Origin: Hemicordylus capensis
Lineage: Eukaryota; Chordata; Lepidosauria; Squamata; Cordylidae
NCBI RefSeq assembly: GCF_027244095.1
Contig: NC_069662.1
Span: 9,388,501-9,452,500 of the forward strand
Direction: 5' to 3'
DNA length: 64,000 bases
The notes below the pieces were generated by a model. The model did no database searches and was not told where the DNA came from. It worked only from the letters and a program-made list of their open reading frames with translations. The position numbers were made by a program, and so were the translations under genes. Each line of letters begins with the position of its first letter. Positions within the stretch are counted from its first letter, which is position 1. Of this stretch, positions 20,351-29,486 are shown one piece after another.

Positions 20351-20696
20351 AAATGAACAAACTTGCCAGTGTCCGATTCACGCACTACACTTTCCTCCGC
20401 CACCCGACATCTGACGCCCAGTTTTTATTTATTTATTTTATTGATCACATTCATAGACCTCCTACTGTGTGTATCTCTGGATACACATTGGTAGATTACC
20501 ATCTGTAGATTACAGTTTGTAGGTCACAAATGGGTGGGAGGCGCAGCGTGGAAACTGGACGTGCATGGGCTCAGACAACACGATCCAAGTCGAAGTGCCA
20601 TCTTGTGCCAGGAGCTAGACATCCCCACCAGCTGGAATTTCCACCCATCATGTAAAACTGCCCTCTATTGTTTGTTCCCAACATCGGGTAATCACT
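20351..20696. other. Unique stretch, no gene seen
   Basis: Short chance frames only. Confidence 0.35.
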
Positions 20697-20753
20697 TTTA
20701 TTTTATTTTATTTTATTTTATTTTATTTTATTTCACATCTATCTATCTATCTG

Positions 20754-20811
<58 letters not shown>

Positions 20812-20812
20812 A
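20697..20812. repeat. TTTTA array followed by an ATCT tetranucleotide array
   Basis: About seven TTTTA units run to 20732. About 18 ATCT units with one TGTC interruption follow to about 20812. The array abuts the 3' end of the LINE tail at 20813, as at 34087. Confidence 0.9.
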
Positions 20813-20985
20813 CATTTGTACACCGCCCCAAACTTCCATTTCTGGGTGGTTAACAATAGCATAAAACAAGTTAAAATATATACAAAAACGTAAAACAATT
20901 TAACAATGTAATAATCATCCACAAATTAAAACCTTGAAATTTTTGTAAAAACACTTTGTAGCCTTTATACTTATTTGGGGGCTTC
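20813..20985 (-). mobile_element. LINE 3' tail bearing the ATCT array
   Basis: Contains TACACCGCCCCAAACTTC, CTGGGTGGTTAACAATAGC and ATAAAACAAGTTAAAA. The copy at 34148-34285 matches almost base for base and has the same adjoining array. Confidence 0.7.
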
Positions 20986-21035
20986 TACCTACCTACCTAC
21001 CTACCTACCTACCTACCTACCTACCTATCTATCTA
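20986..21035. repeat. CTAC/CTAT tetranucleotide array
   Basis: About ten CTAC units turning into CTAT, then TTTTTATACCGCC, the start of another inverted LINE/SINE tail. Confidence 0.85.
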
Positions 21036-21072
21036 ATTTTTATACCGCCTGATATGTACATCTTTTAAATGT

Positions 21073-21151
21073 GGCAGTGTAGCTGAGCACTTTAAGGCGC
21101 TGGGATAACACTCCAGTCCCGTTGGGGGTGTGGGTTCAAATCCCACTGCTC
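21073..21151 (+). tRNA. tRNA-Leu/Ser-like sequence with long variable arm, probably a pseudogene
   Basis: Type II tRNA outline. GGCAGTG pairs with CACTGCT (6 of 7), TAGCTGAG..TTTAAGGC forms a D arm, CTGGG and TCCAG enclose the loop ATAACAC, and a GC-rich variable arm precedes GTGGG TTCAAAT CCCAC. The B-box is intact. The loop gives an AAC anticodon, which does not suit Leu or Ser, so a decayed copy or an unknown SINE head is more likely than a working gene. Confidence 0.55.
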
Positions 21152-21510
21152 TTCATATGAAATAATTTTGTATCCCAGAGCATGGTCTAAGGGTGCATTC
21201 AGGGGCTTTGTTAGGCGGTGGCCTATGGGGCACAGGACCCCAATGGATTTCTAAGAGCCCCAAATCTCATCAGCCACTTCCCTCCTCCATGTCCTCTTTC
21301 AGAAAAGAAGTACAGCAGTGGAGGCACCTGCACAGAGCATGGGGAGACCCCCTAGCCCCATTTAGCTCTCTGCTACTCTCACCTTCACCCATGCTGTATT
21401 ATAATACTAGAGACTTTTAAAAAACATTTGTAATTATTCATGGGGAGGGACATAATGGAGTTTAATTATCAAAAGGGGGACTGTGGGCCTGGGTCCAAGA
21501 TCTTTTAAGT
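21152..21510. other. Unique stretch, no gene seen
   Basis: No recognisable element. Confidence 0.35.
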
Positions 21511-21795
21511 ACGCAGCAACACGCCCGGGCACACGATACAGCCACCTTCCTGAAACGAAGCAGGGCTTGGTATGGTCAGTACCTGGATGGGAGACACATA
21601 TAGCAGACCTTAGGGGGCGGGGGCCGTAGCTCAGTGGCAGATCACCTGCTTTGCATGCAGAAGGCACCTGGCATCTCCAGGTAGGGCTGGCAACTCCTGT
21701 CTGAAATCTTGGAGAGCTGCTGCCAGTCAGTGTAGACAATACTGAGATAGATGGACCAGTGGTCTGACTCAGTATGGCAGCGTCTTATGTTCCCA
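21511..21795 (+). mobile_element. 5S/Ala composite SINE, the copy closest to 5S rRNA
   Basis: The head reads ACGCCCGGGC, GAAGCAGGGC and TGGTCAGTACCTGGATGGGA, which lines up with the 3' half of vertebrate 5S rRNA (AAGCAGGGTC, GGTTAGTACTTGGATGGGAG). At 21616-21680 comes a tRNA-Ala(UGC)-like unit: GGCCGTAGCTCAGTGGCAG and CTTTGCATGCAGAAGG. A tail shared by all copies follows (CTGCCAGTCAGTGTAGACAA, CTGAGATAGATGGACC, TGACTCAGTATGG). The element is thus 5S-like head, tRNA-Ala-like middle, unknown tail. Pol III boxes in both modules would allow transcription. This is the reference copy for the family. Confidence 0.8.
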
Positions 21796-21907
21796 TGTCT
21801 TCATCCTCCAAAGCCCTCTTGATCAGATTCTGTCAAACACATTCCCCCCATCCTCATGATGCACAGTCCATCTCCAGCCAGTAGTCCTTCACAAAGGAAG
21901 GTACTCA

Positions 21908-22238
21908 TATTAGGAGAGCTGGTCTTGTGGGAGAGGAGAGGAGAGCTGGTCTTGTAGTAGCAAGCATGACTTGTCCTCTTAGCTAAGCAGGGTCTGCCCT
22001 GGTTGCATATGAAAGGGAGACTAGAAGTGTGGGCACTCTAAGATAGTCCCCTCAGGGGATGGAGCCGCTCTGGGAAGAGCAGAAGGTTCCAAGTTCCCTC
22101 CCTGGCAGCATCCCTGAGATAGGGCTGAGAGAGATTCCGGCCTGCAACCTTGGAGAAGCCGCTGCCTGTCTGTGAAGACAATACTGAGCTAGATAGACCA
22201 ATGGCCTGACTCAGTATCTGGCAGTTTCCTATGTTCCT
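21908..22238 (+). mobile_element. 5S/Ala composite SINE with duplicated first bases
   Basis: Opens with GGAGAGCTGGTCTTGT twice in a row (21916 and 21942 region), then TTAGCTAAGCAGGGTCTGCC and the family tail. The start duplication suggests slippage or insertion into another copy's 5' end. Confidence 0.8.
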
Positions 22239-22870
22239 AAAAATAATTAATAATGAAAAAATGTACTGCCTGATTAACTGGGAGTGGCTTTGTAGTTGAT
22301 GAAAAGGGTTTTCAATTGGTTAACCAACTAATTGATTCCGCAGTTCTTCTCCAATTTATCTGTGTGTATCAGGTTATAGCACTAGTATTTGCTCTTTAAA
22401 ATTGAATAGTACAGAGGCTTTACAAAACCAACAGGAAATCCAAACTTGTATTTTTAATTGCAGAATGGCCATTCTGTTTCAAGCCATGGATTTCCTGCTG
22501 GCCAGCCATAAAGATGTTCTAAAGCCAGGAGAAAACAGTGAGAGGAGTTCATTCCCAGCATCCCAGTAATCAGATATGCTGCCTCTGAACACGCAGACTC
22601 CTCCCCTGTTATGCCAGCAAATGGCTATATCTAGACCTGCCTTTTATACATATATAGCTCATTATTTTAAAATGCCCCTTGTGGCAGTAGACGTCAGCAC
22701 AATATCATGTGGCAATGAATTCCACAGGCTCTATGCTGAACAGCAGGGCTCAGTCCTGAAAATAAATGTGAAGCAATCCAGAAAAAAGTAGTGCCTAGAG
22801 GACAGAGTGACTCCACAGGCTGAAGACAATCCACATGCCTAGTACAGTCTTGCAGCATCTCTCTACTATC
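22239..22870. other. Unique stretch, no gene seen
   Basis: AT-rich with no recognised frame or repeat. Confidence 0.4.
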
Positions 22871-23044
22871 TAGGCAAAAAGGAGCCTTTAAAAGTGGTGG
22901 TTCTCTTATATTTAGCTGGCATGGCGCAACTGTCCCTATTCCATCCAGAACAGCATCTCTCCAGGGGTTGTTTGCTGGTGCGTCCTTTGTGTCTCTTTTT
23001 AGATTGTTTAGATTTGTTTATGCAAACTACTTTGAGAAGCACTT
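22871..23044 (+). mobile_element. Family C element, diverged
   Basis: GGAGCCTTTAAAAGTGGTGG and TTTTTAGATTG identify it. Its tail ends at TTTGAGAAG where a long TTC array begins. Confidence 0.65.
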
Positions 23045-23130
23045 TCTTCTTCTTCTTCTTCTTCTTCTTCTTCTTCTTCTTCTTCTTCTTCTTCTTCTTC
23101 TTCTTCTTCCTCTTCCTCTTCCTCTTCTTT
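23045..23130. repeat. TTC/CTT trinucleotide array
   Basis: About 22 perfect TTC units followed by TCC-interrupted ones. It lies at the 3' end of a family C copy. Translation gives only poly-F, poly-L or poly-E frames. Confidence 0.95.
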
Positions 23131-24277
23131 CTGCACTCCATACATTGTTTCTTGTTTTAATGTTTGTGGGAAATAGTGACATCTAGAGGTTCTACCACGA
23201 TACAGCAAATACAGAAATTCAACAGCTGGTTGAGAGCAGTGGCGAGATCAAGTATGTAGGAGTATGAGGCAGCAAGGTCTTTCCCAGCACTGCCTGACAT
23301 TTGTCGCCAAAATATGAACTTCTCCATTCACTGCCCTAAAATTTTCTTGCCAGATTTCTAATGTCTTGCTGAAAATTGGATTCCAAAGTTGGGGATTCAG
23401 ATTTGGAGATCCGTCCTCAGCAATTTGTAATTCAAATATCCGGACATGTTGCATTCAGATTTGAAGACTGTGGCATCCATGTAATATCCATGGTGTGCGT
23501 GTGGTGTGTGTGTGTGTAGAGGGGAAGGTATTTCCTGAAATTAAGCCCTTACTTAGTGGCTTTTTGGTCTGTGCTCCTTCATTTTTAGGGCTACTCTTAA
23601 GCATGTGAAGGCTTTGACTCAGCCCCATCTGCTCCCCATCACGGAAAAATTGGATCCAAGTCTTGACAGCCCCAAGATGGAATCCAGCTTGGTTCTCCTC
23701 AGCCTCATGTGTGGCTTGGTCACCTAACAGGGCCCGTAATTAAACTTCAGCCCTGAAGGGAGATGGAAGAGTTGCCTGATAGTCGGTCCTATTACATAAC
23801 CCCAAACAGCCTGGGAAACCCTATTACATAACCCCAAACAGCCTGGGAAACACGGCCAAGAATGAGATAACTCTACCACAGACTACCTTCCAATCAGGCC
23901 TGGGGCAGAGGCGCAGCTCCCAAATGTTGGCACATTGCGTTTGTGTGTTCTATACCTGCACCCTTTTGGCATTCGTTAGGGCCCAAGGTAACCCGTCTAA
24001 CTTTTCGTTTCAGCTAGAATTCCAACTGTTGTTACTTATGGTCCCAGGAAGGGGGTTTATTACCCCTATCAAGGGATTCTGGCACATATGTGAAATACTT
24101 TTGTCATGGTTCTCAAGAGGGAGGGAGGAAGGCTAGTAGGTTCTTGCTACTGAGCTTTTCTTTACTGTGAAAGGAGGCAGAGTTTCTTCTGATCTTCCAG
24201 AGGCCATGGGTTTTCACAGGGTGAAATGGGAATCTAGACGGGAAACCAGTTTACTAGTCTCAATATAGTTTAGAAGT
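23131..24277. other. Mostly unique stretch with one tandem duplication
   Basis: A 32-base unit starting CCTATTACATAACCCC is repeated twice head to tail at about 23787-23851. The flanking part at 23640-23780 looks less repeat-like than its surroundings, but I see no exon. Confidence 0.5.
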
Positions 24278-24278
24278 G

Positions 24279-24317
<39 letters not shown>

Positions 24318-24336
24318 CATGCATGCACGCACACAC
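24278..24336. repeat. CA dinucleotide array
   Basis: About 16 CA units, then CATGCATGCACGCACACACA. Confidence 0.9.
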
Positions 24337-24764
24337 ACTGTTGTTATTAGGGTAGGAGAAGCGACTTACCCCAGTTTGGGAGCTGTGCGCACTCCTGTTC
24401 TGTGATCATGGCAAGGTCGTCTGGGAGAAAGGAGCTGAGCTGATGGTGATTCCTCCTTCCTTGGTAAAGTGCTGGGGATGAGAGTTGGGTACGATCCGAC
24501 TCCTCTCTCTCAGGCAATCACTTCCTCTCCTTCCGACCTTGTTTTTCCACTTCCACACGGACACAAAACAGCAGTGCGTCCAGCTCCCAAACAAAGATGG
24601 GATGCTTCTCCCACCCTAATCATAACCGTGTGGACTGTCTTACAGTCTGACATCCTGACCAGGGGCATAGGGACCTTGGAACGGGGGGGGGGGGGATGAC
24701 CATATCCAAGCCGCCAGGGTCTGGGGGCCCCATCAAGGTACCCATTTGCCCTTGGCTCCCGCAC

Positions 24765-24830
24765 CTAGGGGTGCACCTAGGTAATTTTGGGGCCCGGACC
24801 TGAAAGGCTTCAGAGCTGCCCCCCCCCAGC
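24765..24830 (+). mobile_element. Fragment of hAT miniature family M
   Basis: GTGCACCTAGGTAATTTTGGG matches one end of the complete copy at 42872-43067. Confidence 0.5.
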
Positions 24831-24832
24831 GA

Positions 24833-25066
24833 ATTTGTTTGTTTGTTTATTCGATTTCTATACCGCCCTTCCAAAAATGGCTCAGGGCAGCTTACACAGA
24901 GACATAACAACTAAATAAGATAGCTCCCTGTCCCCAAAGGGCTCACAATCTAAAAAGAAACATGAGATAGACCCCAGCAACAGTCACTGGAGGTCCTGTG
25001 CTGGGGGTGGATAGAGCCAGTTACTCTCCCCCTGCTCAATAAAAGAGAATCACCACCTTAAAAGTT
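24833..25066 (-). mobile_element. Family C element
   Basis: Minus-strand copy from a GTTT-repeat tail through ATACCGCCCTTCC and GGGCTCACAATCTAAAAAG to GAATCACCACCTTAAAAG. The outermost 5' bases are missing. Confidence 0.75.
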
Positions 25067-25741
25067 AATTTTTTGAAACCGCATTTTTTGATCTGCGGTG
25101 CCGAAAGGACCAGGAGGGCCTTCAGATGTCCAGGGGGGCCTCCCGCTGCCAATCCACCCTGTTGTGGCGCCGAACTGTAGCGCCATGTGCGTGTGTGGGG
25201 TGTGTGTGTGAGGGGGTGGGCCTTCCCCACCTACCCCATGGTGGCAGTGGTGGCATCAGCAGGCAGAGCAGGGGTGGCCGCTGGGCTTGTCTGTTCAGCC
25301 CAGCGGCCCTTGGGAATGGTAAGGAAGCCCCAGAGTGCCTGCACAATTAGAACAGAGTGTCGGCTAACTGCACAAGTGCTTCCTCACAGTTCTCAAGGGC
25401 TTCTGGGCACGGGGCATAACTATAATAGGGGGAGGGGAGACAGTTGTCTGGGGGCCCACTGCCTTGGGGGCCCCCCAAGAGGTAAGTCACATGACTGACT
25501 CCCCCAGCCACGCACCCGCCCGGGCTTCCTTCAGTTGTCTTCATCCTCCGAAATTGATGGGAGTGTTAAGACCTGGAGCTACCAGAACAGTACGTCTTTC
25601 TCTCGTACCATTAAATGACTTGCATCGTCCACAATTTATGAAACCTTTTAAAAAATAATGTAGGATGATGTTCTATTGTGGCACATAGGATATATATATA
25701 AATGTTACTCTGCTTTTTGTGACCACTATTCAGCCTCATAG
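25067..25741. other. GC-rich unique stretch, no gene seen
   Basis: GC-rich with a GT run at about 25190-25210. The segment GGGGCATAACTATAATAGGG near 25409 resembles an end of the hAT element at 55911-56307. Confidence 0.4.
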
Positions 25742-26062
25742 GAACAATAGGAACATAGGAAGCTGCCATATACTGAGTCAGACCCTTGGTCCATCGAGCT
25801 CAGTATTGTCTTCACAGACTGGCAGCAGCTTCTCCAAGGTTGCAGGCAGGAATCTCTCTCAGCCCTATCTTGGAGATGCTGCCAGGGAGGGAACTTGGAA
25901 CCTAGATGCTCTTCCCAGAGTGGCTCCATCCCCTGAGGGGGAATATCTTGCAGTGCTCACATATCAAGTCTCCCATTCATATGCAACCAGGGCAGACCCT
26001 GCTTGGCTATGGGGACAAGTCATGCTTGTTACCACAAGACCAGCTCTCCTCTCCTCATTTAA
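25742..26062 (-). mobile_element. 5S/Ala composite SINE, near full length
   Basis: GAACATAGGAAGCTGCCATA to ACCAGCTCTCCTCTCC, without the tRNA-Ala-like middle. Confidence 0.85.
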
Positions 26063-26778
26063 GATTTCTTTGCTTCATGAGCTGAGCTTCTGTGAGGCGG
26101 GGGGAGGCATTTTAAAATCTTCTTTCTGGGCCCACTCCAACCTTGCTCCGCCCCTGGCTGGGCAAAACGGTCAAGCCCAGTGGCCACTGCTGCTCTGCCC
26201 GCCGCCACCACCACCGCCACCACGGGGGTGGGAGAGGCCTGCTCAGCTCACTCCCACCCGCCAGCTCTGCTGGGGGTTGACGGGCCCTGTCCGAAGCACT
26301 GGCCCCATTCTCATGCATTGAGACGTAGGGGGCTTGGCTTGGGGCGGGTAGCTTGAAGCTTAGGGGGCAGGGGAACTGCCAGAGGACTTCATCCATCTCC
26401 AGCCACGGCCAAGCTCCCTACACCCCTGGTCCTGACCAACATTGTGCTTGTACCAGGGCGTTCCTCACAGCTACATCTGAGCTTGCGTCCTCAACCTTTG
26501 TTGTGCTACCACGAGCATATTTGTGCTTGGACAACAGGTGTGCAACCTCAGGTGTTTTATAGGGGAATTTCTGTACAATAGCACAAGAGTGAAACAGTGC
26601 AACTGCGGATGTCCTCATGGCTCTGCACACTTATGTGATCTTCCTGCACGAGCGGAACTTGGTTGTTGGGCAAGCACATCATTAGTCATTATGTTTGCCG
26701 CTGCTGAGATACGATCTTTTGAAAATCATACATAGAGATGGAGTTATGAGCAGGAAATGGCTGCTTTGTCTCTATCAG
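26063..26778. other. Unique stretch, no gene seen
   Basis: A CCACCACCACCGCC-type run lies at about 26200-26225. No exon recognised. Confidence 0.4.
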
Positions 26779-27121
26779 GCCTGGACAACATAGGGCCCGC
26801 GGCCCGGATCTGGCCCTCAGGGACTTTTTTACTTTCCTCCTGGCAGGAGTATCCAGCAGCAATACAAGTACTGGGAACTGCCTTATAGTGCCATCCTGTG
26901 CATGTTTACTCAGAGATATGTTTCGTGGTGTACCCACTGAAGCTCGCTCACACGTAAACATGCCTAGGATTGCAGCCTGAAAGCCATGGTGATTTAGGGA
27001 GAGGAGAGCCCCCTCTGATTGAGCAGAGACAGGACTTATTTTCTGGTCACTCTCCTTGGTTAAAACTATGGGTCCCTTGACCTGGGGGGGGGGGCGGGGA
27101 ATAGATCCACAGTAACTAACT

Positions 27122-27313
27122 GATATTGTTTTGATTGTTTTAATGTCGTTCTTAGAATATTGTTTTTTAAAAATTTTAATTGTTGTGTTTTACATTTCTT
27201 GTTTTTGTTTTTAACTAATGTTTTCCTTTTGTTTTTATCTTGTTGTAAACCGCCCAGAGACGTAAGTTGTGGGCAGTATAAAAATATGTTAAATAAATAA
27301 ATAAATAAATAAT
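27122..27313 (+). mobile_element. L2-type LINE 3' tail nested in family N
   Basis: T-rich 3' region, then GTAAACCGCCCAGAGACG and an AAATAAAT-repeat tail. Confidence 0.7.
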
Positions 27314-27375
27314 AACGACCTTCATTTATATTTTACATTTTAATGCAATAATGTGCTAAAAATTCACCTTGGACT

Positions 27376-27819
27376 CATGGGCGTAGTGTCCATTGGACAA
27401 GCAGAAACAATGTCCCTGGGCACAGAGGGTCAGGGCCCATCCCAAGGGCCCCCAAGCAACCCGCCCTGACAATGCCCTGCCCTGCCCTGCCCCACCATCA
27501 CCGCCACCCCTACCCAGCTGCTGCGGCTTCTTATCTTGGCCTCTGGTGGGTGGGTGAGCCGAGCGGTAGGCACTCTGTCTGGCGGGTCTTTCTGGCTGAA
27601 CTGTGCACGTGCGCAGTTCGCCTATGGATGTCACATGCCTGTGATGTCACGGCATGCGACTCCCATGATGTCACGGGATTGTGATGTCCATATGACATCA
27701 CAGGCATGCGACATCCCAGCACCCCCAAGGCACTGGGGCACATGCGCACTGCACACATACAATGCCCCCCCCAACCCAGATTTTGTCCTCTGGCCGCTGG
27801 GGGTCTCATCATGCCCCTG
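27376..27819. mobile_element. hAT miniature element, 444 bp, with internal CRE-like palindromes
   Basis: Ends CATGGGCGTAGTG and (inverted) CAGGGGCATGATG. The flanks CTTGGACT (27368-27375) and CTTGGCCT (27820-27827) match at 7 of 8. The interior has a long inverted repeat: arms 27627-27649 and 27693-27715 are 23 bases with one mismatch, each with a TGATGTCA core, and another TGATGTCA lies between them. Confidence 0.75.
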
Positions 27820-27932
27820 CTTGGCCTCTGCTTGCCAAGTTGTGGCTGGTTTTGGCCCACCAAGGCATTTGATTTGTGGAGTCCTGACCTAGATTCTTCT
27901 GCCTGGAATGACTGACCATGCTAAGACCAGAC

Positions 27933-27936
<4 letters not shown>

Positions 27937-27966
<30 letters not shown>
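27937..27966. repeat. CA dinucleotide array
   Basis: About 15 CA units just right of the nested family N element. Confidence 0.9.
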
Positions 27967-27968
<2 letters not shown>

Positions 27969-28015
27969 CTATGGGGGAGGAAGTGGGGGGGGGAGCACTA
28001 GAAAGGTCTAGTGTT

Positions 28016-28315
28016 TGGGAGGAGAGCTGGTCTTGTGGTAGCAAGCATGAATTGCCCCTCTTGCTAAGCAGGGTCCACCCTGGTTTGCATTTGAATGGTA
28101 GACTACATCTGAGTGCTGTAAGGAATGGGGCTGCTCTGGGAAGAGCACCTGCATGCAGAAGGCTCCAAGTTCCCTCCCTGACATCTCCAGATAGTGCTGA
28201 GAGAGACTCCTGCCTGTTACCTTGGAGGAGCTGCTGCCAGTCTGTGTAGACAATACTGAGCTAGATGGACCAAGGGTCAGACTCAGTATATGGCAGCTTC
28301 CTATGGTCCTATGTC
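28016..28315 (+). mobile_element. 5S/Ala composite SINE, near full length
   Basis: GGGAGGAGAGCTGGTCTTGTG to GGCAGCTTCCTATGG. The 5S-like TTGCTAAGCAGGGTCC is well kept. Confidence 0.85.
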
Positions 28316-28486
28316 TCGTAGGTATGCAAGTTGCTGGGAACATACAGTACGGAGGGCTGGGGCACTGTTAGTTTCATGTCCTACTTTTTACTGGTCATTG
28401 TTGAAAACGTTTGAGTCAGTTTTTATCCATACTTACATAAGGATTATTAAATAAATTCATAGCGGACAGCTCTATTGGTAGTGATT

Positions 28487-28562
28487 ATTTCCACCTCCAG
28501 CCTCAGAGGCAAGATGCCTCGAGATATCAGTTGCAGGGGAGCAGCAGCAGGAGAGAGGGATG
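28487..28562 (-). repeat. Family F fragment
   Basis: CCACCTCCAGCCTCAGAGGC through TTGCAGGGGAGCAGCAG is the inverse of the middle of family F. Confidence 0.65.
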
Positions 28563-29486
28563 CTCATGTCGGTACGCACATGGCTGCATGAACAGCGCCA
28601 CAGTGTGATCTTTTGAAGAGTGGCTGCTGCTGCCGGAAAATCAGCGGGCGAGCTGGTAAGGAGCTGTTTATCTCCTTTTTAAGGGAACCACTCCTTGCCC
28701 CACTGCTGGCTGCCCGAGGCATTCGTGCACATCCCTAGATGGAGCCTCTATGTTCAGAAGCAGTATACCTTTGAATACCAGGTGCAGGAAGCCAAAAGGG
28801 AAAGCCATGTTCTGCCTGTAGGCTGCCCAGGGGCATCTAACTGGTCATTCTTGGAAGCAGAATGCTGGGCTCAAGCAGCCTTTTGATCGGATCCCGCAGA
28901 AATCTTATTATTCTTATCTTCTTGGGCAATGCTTCTGTGAGGGAATGCTGGCGGGTGGGAGCAGGCGGCCCCCTCCCTGGTTCGCACAAGCCCTGCAGCC
29001 TTGCACCCGCCCCTCCAATCTGGCCAACGCAAAACACACTCAGACATGACTGTTGACATTGCTGATCCCTTGGGAATCCTGCTGTAGCCCCAGGCTACAA
29101 CCGGAGGCTGTGGTGGTGCTGGTGGTGAATTGTCATGTAATGGCACTTTAAAGGCAGCTTACGTAAAAGCTCCCAAATGAGAAGCTACAACCAGCACAGC
29201 CTTGGTCGGTGAGTCCCTCTTCCCAGACTGGCACATTCCGTCTCATCACCTCCTGCCCTGGAGTGACAGAGCCGGGCGGAGAACTTGGAAGCAAGTGGAA
29301 GCCTGCCCCATGCTGTCTGTGACTCATGGCTCCCTGCCTGACGGGAGGTACAAATAGGAGCCTGATGCCAGTGTGGAAGGCATTGCATCCACAGCCTCTC
29401 TATCCACGCCAACTCACGGGGACAGGACACACAGCCAGCCTACAGAGGACATTGCTGTGATATAGATCCTGCCCACCAGATCAAGA
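28563..29486 (+). other. Region upstream of the Gag-like gene
   Basis: No long terminal repeat is seen. From about 28940 the sequence is moderately GC-rich and unique. A donor-like GGTGAGTCC lies at 29208-29216, and an acceptor-like CCTGCCCACCAG ends at 29480, six bases before the ATG. A 5' untranslated exon and intron are therefore possible. An AT-rich ACAAATAG at about 29351 is the only TATA-like string. All of this is inference. Confidence 0.35.

Larger units (their letters stand above)
26779..27887 (-). mobile_element. Family N hAT element expanded by two nested insertions
   Basis: One end is CAGGCCTGGACAACATAGGG at 26779. The opposite end is at 27828-27887, where TGCCAAGTTGTGG and GGCCCACCAAGGCATTTG are the inverse of the left part of the copy at 9716. 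Between them lie an L2 tail (about 27122-27313) and a separate hAT miniature element (27376-27819). Target duplications of the outer element are no longer clear, so it is older. Confidence 0.7.

Noticed and set aside
21541-21600. 5S rRNA gene
   Set aside because: Only the 3' half is similar, and it is followed by a tRNA-Ala-like unit and a tail common to dozens of copies, so it is a SINE head.
22866-23208. Frames of poly-K, poly-E, poly-F and poly-L
   Set aside because: Direct translation of the TTC trinucleotide array.
23787-23851. CRISPR-like or satellite array
   Set aside because: Only two adjacent copies of one unit, with no spacers. This is vertebrate DNA, and it is a simple tandem duplication.
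25719-26321. A recurring peptide (TGSGFSKVAGRNLSQPYLGD and relatives) appears in frames at many sites, such as 12189, 25719, 42351, 44015, 49595, 60778, 61811 and 63044
   Set aside because: It is the translation of the composite SINE tail and head in one frame, present only where that SINE lies. It is not a protein family.
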